From: DASSJM01 sp963706005
GTDB lineage: Bacteria; Actinomycetota; UBA4738; HRBIN12
Direction: 5' to 3'
Assembly: GCA_963706005.1 (NCBI GenBank)
Contig: CAVPLL010000011.1
Location: 193,546-257,545, forward strand
Length of the DNA: 64,000 nt
Position 1 is the stretch's first letter. The number at the start of each line of letters is the position of its first letter. The notes under the pieces are model-generated. The model did not search any database, was not told where the DNA came from, and worked only from the letters and a program-made list of their open reading frames with translations. This document shows, in pieces, positions 8,070-18,081 of this stretch. The position numbers and the translations under genes were made by a program.

Positions 8070-8756
8070 TCAGGCGAAGTGGAACGAGTCGAGCATGTCG
8101 CGGAACGCTACAGCGCTCGTGTCGAACCCGTCCTGGAGGTCGTTCAACGTGACACGCCAGCCGATGTCGTCGCTCACGGTCACGACCTCACGCATCAGGT
8201 ACCGGTCGCCTCCCTCGGCGGCGACCGACACGTCCCACTGCAGGGCGTCCGCCCCGTCGAGCCTGTCCTCGCTCGCCGGTCCCGGGGTGAGCCCGGCGTC
8301 CTCGTCCCGCTGGCGCACGAACTCGGACCACTGGTCGAGCCCGGTCCCGGTCTCGAGGTCCACGGCCTCGACCACCACGGTCGCCGAGCCGGTAGGCGGC
8401 GCGAACTGGTCGAGCGTCACGTCCGCCCCGAACTGCGCCGGGCCGGCCTCCCAGCCCTCGGGCACGAGGAGGCAGTAGCCGAAGTTGTCGGATTCGAAGT
8501 TCGTACCGCCGCAGGGGTCGGGCCGAAGGAGGAAGAACGCGCCGACACCGAGCGCGGCGCCGACGAGCGCCCCGAGCACGATGAGCGGCCGCCACTTGGA
8601 CGGTTGGGGCGGCTTGCGCATCTCGATCGGCGGGCGCTCGCCCGGATCTCTGCGGGGCAGCAGGGCGACGGCGTCCGGCGTGAGCGAGCCACCGCACCGC
8701 TGGCAGATCGCGCGGCCCTCCTCGTTCACCTCGCGGCAGGTCGGGCAGACGACCAC
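8070..8756 (-). CDS. Zinc-ribbon, single-span membrane protein with exported domain
   Basis: A 228-residue protein in three parts: a zinc ribbon at the N-terminus (CPTC, then CQRC), one transmembrane helix (about residues 57-77, LIVLGALVGAALGVGAFFLL), and an extracytoplasmic domain of about 145 residues that contains CGGTNFESDNFGYCLLVPEGW and resembles the PsbP/LpqN-type fold. Its GTG start (8756) lies only 7 nt after the aspartokinase stop, so they form an operon. The function is unknown; similar proteins are common in actinobacterial genomes as uncharacterised membrane proteins. Confidence 0.75.
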   Translation of the reverse strand: MVVCPTCREVNEEGRAICQRCGGSLTPDAVALLPRRDPGERPPIEMRKPPQPSKWRPLIVLGALVGAALGVGAFFLLRPDPCGGTNFESDNFGYCLLVPEGWEAGPAQFGADVTLDQFAPPTGSATVVVEAVDLETGTGLDQWSEFVRQRDEDAGLTPGPASEDRLDGADALQWDVSVAAEGGDRYLMREVVTVSDDIGWRVTLNDLQDGFDTSAVAFRDMLDSFHFA

Positions 8757-8763
8757 TGTCGGC

Positions 8764-10014
<1,251 letters not shown>

Positions 10015-10021
10015 GGGTTGG

Positions 10022-10027
10022 AGGGTA
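10022..10027 (-). promoter_or_regulatory. Leaderless -10 box for lysC
   Basis: TACCCT on the minus strand followed by 7 nt and the lysC ATG at 10014. Confidence 0.55.
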
Positions 10028-10112
10028 GCAGCGGGGGTTGGGGCGGCAGGGGGTCGGTCGAGCGCTGGCGTCGGTCGCAGAGAGAAGGGGGTCGGTCGCT
10101 CGAGCGCTGGCG

Positions 10113-10195
10113 TCAGGGTTCTGTCTGTCAGAACCCTGACACGGAGCAGGCTCGAGACGGCCTCGGTGTCAGGGTTCTGTCTGTCAGAACTCTGA
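10113..10195. repeat. Two copies of a 27-bp hairpin repeat
   Basis: Copy 1 (10113-10139) has 11-bp arms TCAGGGTTCTG and CAGAACCCTGA around a TCTGT loop, a perfect stem. Copy 2 (10169-10195) has the same left arm and loop and one mismatch in the right arm. Their starts are 56 bp apart. Upstream, GGTCGGTCGAGCGCTGGCGTC is roughly repeated at 10050-10070 and 10091-10112. The 262-bp gap between lysC and the MarR gene holds nothing else. Probably a dispersed intergenic element; no T tract follows either stem. Confidence 0.75.
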
Positions 10196-10289
10196 CGGGT
10201 GCCCTCGAGCGAAAGACACCCCTCCCGACTACCCCTCCCACGCCCACGCCGCGAGCCCTCGTGTCACCCCCACGCGGTACAACCCACCG

Positions 10290-10745
10290 GTGGAGGGAGA
10301 GGCACCCACAGTTCGACGCCTGATCGACCAGGAACGACGCGTCCACCGGATCCTGCGAGCGCGCTTCATCGACGCCCTGCTCGATCTCGGCGTCTCCTTC
10401 GCCCAGTTCGAGGTCATGGAGCTCCTCCACGACGTCGCCCACCTCCACCCCGGCGAGATCGGCCATCGACTCCTCGTGACGCGCCAGTCCGCCGATCATC
10501 TCGTTCACCAACTGCGCCGCGGCTCGCTGGTCGAGACCTGGCGGCTCGACGGCGGGAGCCTCGCTGCCAAACTCACCCCGGAGCGACGCACACGCACCGC
10601 ACGATGCGAGAGAGCGCTGCAGCCGACGTTCGGGCTCCTCGATACCATCGACGCCGGAACGCGGACGCGATTCACCAGCGACCTCGAGACGTGCGAGGAC
10701 ACCCTGCGCCCTCGCTGGAAGCCCTGGTGGCTCGAACCCTTCTAG
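10290..10745 (+). CDS. MarR-family transcriptional regulator
   Basis: A 151-residue protein with the MarR layout: N-terminal dimerisation helices (RRLIDQERRVHRILRARFID), then a winged helix (LLHDVAHLHPGEIGHRLLVT followed by ARQSADHLVHQLRRGSLVE), then a C-terminal helix. MarR proteins are homodimeric repressors or activators responding to small ligands. The start is GTG 10290, with TACAAC 6 nt upstream as a weak -10. The stop overlaps that of the convergent S9 peptidase in a CTAG. Confidence 0.75.
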   Translation: MEGEAPTVRRLIDQERRVHRILRARFIDALLDLGVSFAQFEVMELLHDVAHLHPGEIGHRLLVTRQSADHLVHQLRRGSLVETWRLDGGSLAAKLTPERRTRTARCERALQPTFGLLDTIDAGTRTRFTSDLETCEDTLRPRWKPWWLEPF

Positions 10746-12835
10746 CCGACCAGCGTTCGCCGAAGGAAGTCCACCTGCACCCGCAGCAGGTTCTCGGTCA
10801 CCGCCGTCGAGCGCGTGAGGTGCGTCGCGCTTGGGATCAGCACCAGCTCGTGCCACTTGCCCGCCTCGAACAGCGCCGCCGACAGGCGCAGGGTGTTCGC
10901 GACGAACACGTTGTCGTCCGCCAGCCCGTGGATCAGTAGCATCGGCCGAGAGAGCGACCCGGCATCGTCGACCAACGTGCTCCGACGGTACGCCTCGGGC
11001 TCCTCCTCGGGCAGCCCCATGTACCGCTCGGTATAGAACGTGTCGTAGAGGCGCTGATCCGTCACGGGCGCGCCCACCACCCCCGCGTGGAACACGTCCG
11101 GCCGCCGCAGGAGCGCCATCCCGGCCAGCTCACCGCCGAACGACCACCCGCGGATCCCCACCCGCCCCAGGTCGAGGAAGTCGAACCGCTTCGCCGCCGC
11201 GTGCAGCGCATCCACCTGGTCCTCGAGCGCCACGGTGAAGTCGCGGTACACCTCCCGATCCCACGCGGGCCCACGCCCATCCACGCCGCGCCCGTCGACC
11301 ACCAGCACGGCGAACCCCTGGTCCGCGAACCACTGCGATGTCAGATGCGCGCCGGCGACCTTCAGCACGCGGGCCCCTCGAGGCCCACCGTACGGATCCA
11401 TCAGGACCGGGAGCGGCCCGTCGGGCTCGCGCCCACGGGGGAGCAGGAGGGCCGCGGGCAGCTCGCGTTCGCCGAGCGTGAGGAACCGCGGCCGAGGCTC
11501 GATCACGGCAACCTCGGACACGTTCTCGATCGCGCCGACGACCGCACCCGAGCGGAACACCTCGGCCGTGGACCGCGCCGAGTCCACCGTTGCCGAGGTC
11601 CGCACGAGGACCCCGCCGCCCTCAGAGCCCGAATGCACCCCGGCCTCCTCCGACAGACGCACCGCCCCGCCCTCGGTCGTCCACCGCCACAGGTGGATCT
11701 CGGTCGGGTCGCCGTCGGAGGCCCGAAACAGCACGCCCCCCGAGGCCGAGAGCACCCACCGGACCTGCAACCCCGGCGGCGTCACCGGCTCGCCGCCGAC
11801 GGTCAGCCGGTAGGTGTCCGACTCCCGGTCCTCGACCAGATCCACCACGCGGCCGTCCGAGAGACGGACCGGCGCATCCTCGGGCAGCTCGACCCACTGC
11901 GGATCGGACCGCTCGGCGACCATCGTCGTGTCGCCGGTGGTCGCATCGGCCTCGAGCAGCCACACCGTCCGCTGGTCCCGCGTCTCCACGAGCAGCAGCA
12001 ACGGCGCCCCTTCGCTCCAGTGGACGCGGGCGAGGTAGGGGAACGCCTCGCGGTCCCACCGGACCTCGACGCGCTCGCCGCTCGCCACGTCGAACACCCA
12101 CAGCGTGACCACGGCGTCGTTCGTGCCGGCCTGCGGGTACCGGACCGCCCGGGGTTCGGCCGCGGGATCCGTCGGGTCGGCGATGTGCCAGACCTGCACG
12201 TCGCGCTCGTCGACATGGGCGGCCGCGAGCTTCGAGCCGTCCGGCGACCACCAGTGGCCGCGGAACCGGCGCATCTCCTCGGCGGCGATGAACTCGGCAA
12301 GGCCCCAGGAGGTATCGGTCGCGTCCGGCGAGGCCAGCTCGCGCACGCCGCCCTCGATGTCGCGGACCCACAGCGATCCCTCGACCACGAACGCGATGCG
12401 CTCGCCGCCAGGGTCCAGGCGAGGATCGTCGACCGCCCCCGGCGCGCTCAGCTCCCGAGCGCCGCCCTCGACGAGGTCCGCGAGGAACAGCCGGCCACCC
12501 ACCGTGAACACCGCTCGGCGGACCGCATCGTCGGTCGCGTACGCCGTCACGCCCGACGAGCGCTCGCGAGCGCGCTCGCGCCGGGCGCGCTCGGCCTCGG
12601 TGAGGTCGCGTTCGGCCTCCTCCTGCCCGGGGTCGAACACCAGCCGTTCCTTCGCACCCGAGACGTCGAACGCCCACAGGCAGCTGACCGGGTCGTCGCC
12701 CGCCTTGGTCCGCAGGTAGACGACACGCTCGCCGTCGGGCGAGACCGTGAAGGCGCGAGGCACGCCCAGCGAGAACCCGCGCGTCCGCGCGACCTGCCGC
12801 GGGAACTCGTCGAGCGGATCGGGCGTCTCGGGCAT
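10742..12835 (-). CDS. S9 family peptidase (dipeptidyl peptidase IV-like)
   Basis: A 697-residue protein with an N-terminal beta-propeller (about residues 20-430; repeats such as AFTVSPDGERVVYLRT and HWWSPDGSKLAAAHVDERDV) and a C-terminal alpha/beta hydrolase. The catalytic Ser lies in RGWSFGGELAG, Asp in HGLADDNV and His in SATHLTR. EEMRR in the propeller resembles the Glu-Glu motif that binds the substrate N-terminus in DPP IV. There is no signal peptide, so it is probably cytoplasmic and trims N-terminal dipeptides. TACGCT lies 9 nt before the ATG. Confidence 0.9.
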   Translation of the reverse strand: MPETPDPLDEFPRQVARTRGFSLGVPRAFTVSPDGERVVYLRTKAGDDPVSCLWAFDVSGAKERLVFDPGQEEAERDLTEAERARRERARERSSGVTAYATDDAVRRAVFTVGGRLFLADLVEGGARELSAPGAVDDPRLDPGGERIAFVVEGSLWVRDIEGGVRELASPDATDTSWGLAEFIAAEEMRRFRGHWWSPDGSKLAAAHVDERDVQVWHIADPTDPAAEPRAVRYPQAGTNDAVVTLWVFDVASGERVEVRWDREAFPYLARVHWSEGAPLLLLVETRDQRTVWLLEADATTGDTTMVAERSDPQWVELPEDAPVRLSDGRVVDLVEDRESDTYRLTVGGEPVTPPGLQVRWVLSASGGVLFRASDGDPTEIHLWRWTTEGGAVRLSEEAGVHSGSEGGGVLVRTSATVDSARSTAEVFRSGAVVGAIENVSEVAVIEPRPRFLTLGERELPAALLLPRGREPDGPLPVLMDPYGGPRGARVLKVAGAHLTSQWFADQGFAVLVVDGRGVDGRGPAWDREVYRDFTVALEDQVDALHAAAKRFDFLDLGRVGIRGWSFGGELAGMALLRRPDVFHAGVVGAPVTDQRLYDTFYTERYMGLPEEEPEAYRRSTLVDDAGSLSRPMLLIHGLADDNVFVANTLRLSAALFEAGKWHELVLIPSATHLTRSTAVTENLLRVQVDFLRRTLVG

Positions 12836-12919
12836 AGGGGGCCGAGCGTATCAACGGTCGACCCGTCACGGATCCGAGGGCGAGCGGCATAGTCGGGTAG
12901 AGACCTGCGGCCGGAGCGG

Positions 12920-13498
12920 ATGGACGAGCACGGGGACGACGTCGAACTGATCGTCCGATCGTGGGACGAGCCCGAGGCCTTCGGCGTGGTGTTCGAGCGC
13001 CACGCGGAGACCCTCCTCGGCTACTTCGCCCGACGGACGCTGGATCCGGAGGCTGCGGCCGAGCTCACGGCCGAGACGTTCGCGCAGGCCTTCGCCTCGC
13101 GCCGGCGGTTCCGAGATCATGGGCTCGGAGCGATCGGGTGGCTGTACGGGATCGCCCGCCACCAGCTCGGCCGCTTCTTCCGGAACGGTGCGGTGGACGC
13201 CCGCGCCCGGCGACATCTGGGTATGCCCGAGCGCGATGTCTCGCCCGAGGACTACGAACGGATCGAGGAGATGATCGATTTCGAGCAGATCGGGCGCGCG
13301 ATCGGGCAGGCGTTCGCGGTCCTGTCCGAGGAGCAGCGCGAGGCGCTCACGCTGCGCGTGATCGAGGGACGGCCGTACCGCGAGGTGGCCGAGTCCCTCC
13401 ACTGCAGCGAGCAGACGGCCAGGGCCCGCGTGAGCCGCGGCCTGAAGCGGCTCGGACGACTGATCGAGGTGCCGGTCGGCACCGAGCCGGGGAGGTAG
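12920..13498 (+). CDS. ECF-type RNA polymerase sigma factor (paired with DUF4349 protein)
   Basis: A 192-residue protein. Region 2 covers about residues 20-95 (FERHAETLLGYFARRTLD, AELTAETFAQAFA, GWLYGIARHQLGRFFR). Region 4 covers about residues 125-180 (LSEEQREALTLRVIEGRPYR followed by EVAESLHCSEQTARARVSRG). The ATG has GGAG 5 nt upstream. The next gene begins 3 nt after its stop and is membrane anchored, the usual position of an anti-sigma factor. The stimulus is unknown. Confidence 0.88.
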   Translation: MDEHGDDVELIVRSWDEPEAFGVVFERHAETLLGYFARRTLDPEAAAELTAETFAQAFASRRRFRDHGLGAIGWLYGIARHQLGRFFRNGAVDARARRHLGMPERDVSPEDYERIEEMIDFEQIGRAIGQAFAVLSEEQREALTLRVIEGRPYREVAESLHCSEQTARARVSRGLKRLGRLIEVPVGTEPGR

Positions 13499-13501
13499 GA
13501 C

Positions 13502-14530
13502 ATGGGAGCGACGATCGGCTACCTGGAGCTGGTCCGCGAGGACCTGCTCGACGCGGGCGCTCGCGAGGGCCGGCGGAGGCGCACCCGAGCGCCGAGGCCG
13601 CCGAGGGTCTCGGGCCGGAGCCTTGCCGCCGCCGTCGCCGCCGTGACGCTGGTCGCGGCCGGCTCCCTTGGTTGGTGGGTATCCCGAGACACCAACGAGC
13701 CGCAGCCCGCGGAGGCAGGCATCGCGACCGGCGCGACGGGCGGCACCGCCCGCCCGGCGATGGGGCGGAATCAGGCGGTTCCCGCGCCGTCGACCGTCGT
13801 CGAGGGCTCGGACGACGGCCTGACCGTCCCGGGCCTGGCTCCCGCCGACCTCCCGACGACCACCCTCCCCGGCGAGCTCTCGCGGGTGATCCGGACGGCC
13901 GAGCTCGGCTTGGTGATCCCGCGGGGCTCGTTCGACGAGCGGTTCGCGGACGCGGTCGACATCGCCTCGGCCAACGGCGGGTTCGTGTCGACGTCCACGA
14001 CCCGCGAACGCGCCGGCACCGTCACGATGCGCGTTCCCTCGGACGCGTTCGATGACGCCCTCCGCTCGCTACGGGAGCTCGGGGACGTCCGGGTGCAGTC
14101 GGTGCACGGCAAGGACGTGACGGCCGACTACGTCGACATCCACTCTCGGCTGCGGATCGCTCGCGCGCGGCGCGAGGTGCTGCTCGGGCTGATGGCCGAA
14201 GCGAACAGCATCGAGCAGACGATCCGCGTGCAGAACGCGCTCGACGAGACCCAGCTGCGCATCGAGGAGCTCCAGGGCAACCTGCGGCTGCTGGACGACC
14301 GCACCTCGCTCGCGACGATCGCGCTCGACCTCCGCGAGCAGGGCGTGGAGCCGCAGGCGACGGTCGAGAAGCCGAGCATCCCGGACGCGTTCGAGCGCGC
14401 GGTGGCGGGGTTCGTCGGGGTGATCGCCGGCGTCGTGATCGGGCTCGGCTACCTGCTCCCGGTCCTGATCCTCGCGCTCGCCGGCTGGTTCGTGGTGTCC
14501 CGCGTCCGGCGCCGCCACACCGGGGCCTAG
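13502..14530 (+). CDS. DUF4349 membrane protein, putative anti-sigma partner
   Basis: A 342-residue protein with a basic N-terminal segment, a transmembrane helix at about residues 40-60 (SLAAAVAAVTLVAAGSLGWW), a Pro/Thr-rich linker, then a DUF4349 domain (VIRTAELGLVIPRGSFDERF; TADYVDIHSRLRIARARREV) rich in coiled-coil helices. A second helix lies near the C-terminus (about 305-330), ending VSRVRRRHTGA inside. Start ATG 13502 has GGAGG upstream. Lying 3 nt after a sigma gene, it probably binds or senses for that factor; a classical zinc anti-sigma motif is not visible. Confidence 0.75.
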   Translation: MGATIGYLELVREDLLDAGAREGRRRRTRAPRPPRVSGRSLAAAVAAVTLVAAGSLGWWVSRDTNEPQPAEAGIATGATGGTARPAMGRNQAVPAPSTVVEGSDDGLTVPGLAPADLPTTTLPGELSRVIRTAELGLVIPRGSFDERFADAVDIASANGGFVSTSTTRERAGTVTMRVPSDAFDDALRSLRELGDVRVQSVHGKDVTADYVDIHSRLRIARARREVLLGLMAEANSIEQTIRVQNALDETQLRIEELQGNLRLLDDRTSLATIALDLREQGVEPQATVEKPSIPDAFERAVAGFVGVIAGVVIGLGYLLPVLILALAGWFVVSRVRRRHTGA

Positions 14531-15171
14531 AACCCAACGTTCTGCGGGAGCGAGATCACGATCACGGTCCCCACCACGAACATGACCGCCCCGAGGATCA
14601 GCAGCAAGACCTGCGCTCGCACCGAATCGAACGTCCCGGCCAGGCCGGCGAAGAACAGGACCGACGCGAGCAGCACCGCCGCCAGGACGAAGTCGTCGCT
14701 CACCTGGTTGGAGTCGTTGCCGTCCTGGAAGAGCGCCGAGGCCTTGCCCTCGAGCCCCTTCGCCCGCTCCTCGGCGGCGTTGACGTACTCGGGACGCTCG
14801 AAGGGCGTGCCGTCGGGGATCTCCTCGTCCGGCGCCGAGGCGAGCCACGCGTCGAACGCCGGGAGGAACTCCTCGCGCATCCGGGCGTGGATGTCGTCGG
14901 CGAGCGCGAGGTCGCCGGTCTGGCGGGCGTCCAGCCAGCTGAGGAACGTGTCGACATCGATCAGGACCTGCCGGTTCGCCTCGGTCGAGGAGCGGACCGA
15001 TTCGGTGCGCGTCGCCGATGCCTCCGTGTAGTTCTCCGCCTGGTCGCCGCTCCATCGGGTGGCCTGGTAGGCGCTCCAGGCCGTGACGACCGTCGCGGCG
15101 GACAGCATGATCGCCGCGATCAGCTCGACACGACGGTCGCGGCCCACCGTCGCCGCGGTGCGCTCTTCCAC
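14527..15171 (-). CDS. DUF4337-like membrane protein
   Basis: A 214-residue protein with an N-terminal transmembrane helix (VELIAAIMLSAATVVTAWSA, then YQATRWSGDQAENY), a long soluble helical region, and two C-terminal helices (FVLAAVLLASVLFFAGLAG; VLLLILGAVMFVVGTVIVIS). This arrangement resembles DUF4337 proteins. The GTG at 15171 starts 2 nt after the recR stop, so it is probably the last gene of a dnaX-recR operon. Its stop meets the DUF4349 stop in a CTAG. Function unknown. Confidence 0.7.
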   Translation of the reverse strand: MEERTAATVGRDRRVELIAAIMLSAATVVTAWSAYQATRWSGDQAENYTEASATRTESVRSSTEANRQVLIDVDTFLSWLDARQTGDLALADDIHARMREEFLPAFDAWLASAPDEEIPDGTPFERPEYVNAAEERAKGLEGKASALFQDGNDSNQVSDDFVLAAVLLASVLFFAGLAGTFDSVRAQVLLLILGAVMFVVGTVIVISLPQNVGF

Positions 15172-15173
15172 CC

Positions 15174-15767
15174 CTACATCTCGCGGCGGCCCTCGAGCGC
15201 CTGCGAGAGCGTCACCTCGTCCGCGTACTCGAGGTCGCCGCCGACCGGGAGACCGCTCGCCAGCCGGGTGACCCGCGCGCCGAACGGCTTCAGCATCGCC
15301 GCGACGTACATCGCCGTCGCGTTGCCCTCCAGGTTCGGGTTGGTCGCGAGGATCACCTCGGTCACGCCGTCGCGCTCGACGCGGTCGAGCAGCTCCTGCA
15401 CGCGCAGGTCGTCGGGCCCGATGCCGTCGAGCGGGCTGATCGCGCCGCCGAGCACGTGGTACCGCCCCTTGATCACGCCGGCCTTCTCGATCGTCGAGAC
15501 GTCCTTCGGCTCCTCGACGACGCAGAGCAACGTGCGTTCGCGACCCTCGTCGCGGCAGATCCGGCAGAGATCGCCCTCGGCGACGTTGCCACACTCCTTG
15601 CAGAAGGAGATCAACTCCTTCGCCCGCACGATCGACTCGGCGAGACGCTTCGCGTCGTCGGCCGGAGCCTTCACGAGGTAGAACGCGAGGCGCTGCGCCG
15701 ACTTCGGCCCGATGCCGGGGAGCCGCGAGAGCTCGTCGACCAGGTCCTGGATCGGGCCCTCGTACAC
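15174..15767 (-). CDS. recR: Recombination mediator RecR
   Basis: Works with RecO/RecF to load RecA at gaps. The 197-residue protein has the helix-hairpin-helix LSRLPGIGPKSAQRLAFYLV, the zinc motif CKECGNVAEGDLCRIC and a Toprim domain (LCVVEEPKDVSTIEKAG; VTEVILATNPNLEGNATAMY). This is full length for the family. The GTG start directly abuts the dnaX stop codon. The small ybaB/ebfC gene normally between dnaX and recR is absent here. Confidence 0.95.
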   Translation of the reverse strand: MYEGPIQDLVDELSRLPGIGPKSAQRLAFYLVKAPADDAKRLAESIVRAKELISFCKECGNVAEGDLCRICRDEGRERTLLCVVEEPKDVSTIEKAGVIKGRYHVLGGAISPLDGIGPDDLRVQELLDRVERDGVTEVILATNPNLEGNATAMYVAAMLKPFGARVTRLASGLPVGGDLEYADEVTLSQALEGRREM

Positions 15768-17594
15768 CTAGGAGCCGTCCTCGGTGACGGGCGTGGCGCC
15801 GAGCTCGGTCGCGAGGCGCGCGAGCGCCTCCTCCTCCGATAGGGGCTCGTCCTCGACGGGCTCGACGGGACCGGCCACCGGCTCGCGGATGACGCAGCTG
15901 ATCGCGGGCGCGATACCGAACAGGTCCTGGAGCGCCTGGCGCAGCTCGCCCTCGCGCTCGATCACCTTCTGCACGCCGTACGGGCGTTCGGGCGGGAACA
16001 CGAGCTCGAGCGTCGTCCCGTCGTACGCGGCCGGGGTCGCGATCTCGAGGAACGAGGGCAGCACCGCCTTGCCCGAGCTCCGCAGGTGCGCGATCACGGT
16101 CGACCAGTTGCTCCGCAGCATCGTGACGTCGACGGCCGAGGTCCCGGCGCCCAGCACGGGCGCCGTTGGGGGTTCGGCCTCCGTACCGGCTGCGGCCGGA
16201 CCGGTCGCGGCCTCTTCGGCGCCGCTCGCTGCGGCACCCGCAGCCGGTCGCCTGCGCTTCGGCGCTTCAGCCGGGGGCGCCGATTCGGCCACTTCCCCGG
16301 CTCCGGCTTCCGCCGGCCTCGCGGCTGCACCGGCGTCGGCAGCCGGTGCGGTCGCCGGCGGCTGCGCAGTAGTCGTCGGGGGAGACTGGAGGCCGCCTTC
16401 GGCCGCGGCCGTGGAGCCGCCACCTCCAGCCTGGATGCCGGCGACGCGCTCGAGGCGTTCGAGACGGGAGACGAGGGCCTCGGGCGCGGCGTCGGTCTCG
16501 GGGATCGTCGCGCGGATCAGCGCGAGCTCGAGGGACAGGCGCGGCGAGGTGGTCCACCGCATGTCGGTCTGCGCCGCGATCAGCAGGGCGATCACGCGGC
16601 CGAGCTCGGCCACCGAATACTTCACCGCCTGGGCCGACAGGCGTTCGGCCTCCTGATCCGTCACGTCGAGCAGGTCGTGCTGGCCGGGGGCCGTCTTCGC
16701 GAGCAGCAGGTCGCGGAAGTGCGCGAGCACCTCGTTGGTGACGTGTCGGAGGTCCTGCCCCTCCTGCACGAGCCGGCTCACCAGCTCGAACACCCCCTTC
16801 GTGTCTCCGACCGCGACCGCGTCACCGAGCGCGTACTGCACGTCGGAACGACCGCTCCCGATCAGCGACGTGACGACGTCCTCGCCGATCTCGCCGGCGC
16901 CGAGCACCGACGCCTGGTCGAGCAGCGACAACGCGTCGCGGACCGAACCGCCCGTCTGGCGCGCGATCGCGTGCGCGGCTTCGGTCGACAGCGACATGCC
17001 CTCGTCCTTCGCGATGCGCTCGAGGTGCTCGGCGACGGTCTCGACCGGCACCAGGTGGAAGTCGAACCGCTGGCACCGCCCGACGATCGTGGCCGGCATC
17101 TTGTGCGGCTCGGTGGTCGCGAGGACGAACCGGACGCCGACCGGCGGCTCCTCGAACACCTTGAGCAGCGCGTCGAACGCCTCGCGCGACAGCCGCTGCG
17201 CCTCGTCGATGATGTAGACCTTCTCGCGACCCTGCACCGGCGCGGTCGGCGCCTTCTCGCGCAGGTCGCGGGCGTCGTCGACCCCGCCGTGGGAGGCCGC
17301 GTCGATCTCGACCACGTCGAGGTGCTGGCCGTCCCGAACCGCGACGCACTGGTCGCAGGAGCCGCAGGGCTCAGGGGTGGGACCGGACTCGCAGTTGACC
17401 ATCTTGGCCAGGATCCGGGCCGTCGAGGTCTTGCCGGTCCCGCGTGGCCCGCACAGCAGGAACGCGTGCGCGAGACGGCCCTCGCGGACCGCCCCGGACA
17501 GCGCCCGGATCACGTGGTCCTGCCCGAGGACCTCGGCGGGACCCTGCGGACGGTACTTCCGGTACAGCGACTGGTAGGGCTTGTCGTCGGCCAC
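15768..17594 (-). CDS. dnaX: DNA polymerase III subunits gamma/tau
   Basis: Clamp-loader ATPase of the replicative polymerase. Walker A is CGPRGTGKTSTARI (about residues 47-60), the zinc-binding cysteines lie in CESGPTPEPCGSCDQC, Walker B is VYIIDEAQRLS, and sensor 1 is LATTEPHKM. An Ala/Pro/Glu-rich linker (about 390-480) leads to a C-terminal tau-like domain. The second GTG (17594, VADDKPYQSLYRKYRPQ) is chosen because GGAGG is 6 nt upstream; a GTG at 17600 is too close to it. The SRP RNA gene lies just upstream on the same strand. Confidence 0.95.
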   Translation of the reverse strand: MADDKPYQSLYRKYRPQGPAEVLGQDHVIRALSGAVREGRLAHAFLLCGPRGTGKTSTARILAKMVNCESGPTPEPCGSCDQCVAVRDGQHLDVVEIDAASHGGVDDARDLREKAPTAPVQGREKVYIIDEAQRLSREAFDALLKVFEEPPVGVRFVLATTEPHKMPATIVGRCQRFDFHLVPVETVAEHLERIAKDEGMSLSTEAAHAIARQTGGSVRDALSLLDQASVLGAGEIGEDVVTSLIGSGRSDVQYALGDAVAVGDTKGVFELVSRLVQEGQDLRHVTNEVLAHFRDLLLAKTAPGQHDLLDVTDQEAERLSAQAVKYSVAELGRVIALLIAAQTDMRWTTSPRLSLELALIRATIPETDAAPEALVSRLERLERVAGIQAGGGGSTAAAEGGLQSPPTTTAQPPATAPAADAGAAARPAEAGAGEVAESAPPAEAPKRRRPAAGAAASGAEEAATGPAAAGTEAEPPTAPVLGAGTSAVDVTMLRSNWSTVIAHLRSSGKAVLPSFLEIATPAAYDGTTLELVFPPERPYGVQKVIEREGELRQALQDLFGIAPAISCVIREPVAGPVEPVEDEPLSEEEALARLATELGATPVTEDGS

Positions 17595-17666
17595 GTCCAC
17601 CTCCGGGCGCCGCGCGCCCGCCTCGACCCGCGAGGGGAAGCGCGCGGGAGGTTCGGCAAGTCTAGT

Positions 17667-17942
17667 GGTGGCCGCGCACCCGTCGTCGACCGCGACGGAC
17701 TCGAGCGCATCACCGGCCGGTAGCTCAAGCCAGGTTTCCCCGCGGCACCCGCCAGCGCCCGCTTACGGCTGCTTCCTTCCGGATCTGACCGGGTTCGCAG
17801 GTTGGCGTCGCGCGGGACCCGACCGTCGACGCCCCGTACCGGGAGCGACTGCGGACCCGCCGGGCCTCGGACGGGGATTCAGCCCCGCTGAAGCGGATTG
17901 CGGGTACAGGGCACCGCTGGCTCCCCGCCTAGCACGGCCACC
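17667..17942 (-). ncRNA. ffs: Signal recognition particle RNA, bacterial large type
   Basis: About 276 nt. The minus strand carries the SRP apical loop GTCAGATCCGGAAGGAAGCA (17771-17790), the Ffh-binding signature. Further 5' is the Alu-domain sequence GGCGGGGAGCCAGCGGTGCC with GTACCCGCAATCCGCTTCAG after it. The ends pair perfectly over 11 bp (GGTGGCCGTGC at 17942-17932 with GCGCGGCCACC at 17677-17667), and CCCGTC/GACGGG continues the long helix 5. This is the Alu-containing large form, not the 4.5S type. The position upstream of dnaX is a common one for this gene. Confidence 0.93.
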
Positions 17943-17948
17943 TCGGCG

Positions 17949-17954
17949 AGTATA
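17949..17954 (-). promoter_or_regulatory. -10 box of the SRP RNA gene
   Basis: TATACT on the minus strand, 6 nt before the predicted first base of the SRP RNA (17942). It is the best -10 match in the neighbourhood. Confidence 0.65.
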
Positions 17955-18081
17955 CGCGCGCCCCCGACAGCCCTCGACGGCGACCACGGGGCTCGCCCTC
18001 GAGGGGAAACACTGCCAGCATCCACGGGAGCGCCTGGGGGTCCTCGTGCATCCATGGTCCGTGCGAGCAGAGGGTGAGGTC

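Noticed and set aside
10113..10195. The twin hairpins as intrinsic terminators or a CRISPR array
   Set aside because: No T tract follows, there are only two copies, and the spacing and symmetry do not fit CRISPR repeats.
17733..17820. A short 4.5S-type SRP RNA
   Set aside because: The apical part alone fits, but Alu-domain sequence and an 11-bp closing helix further out show the large form.
18046..18081. Earlier GTG starts for the ECF sigma factor
   Set aside because: Not excluded, but family similarity begins after 18082 and the best ribosome-like site precedes it.
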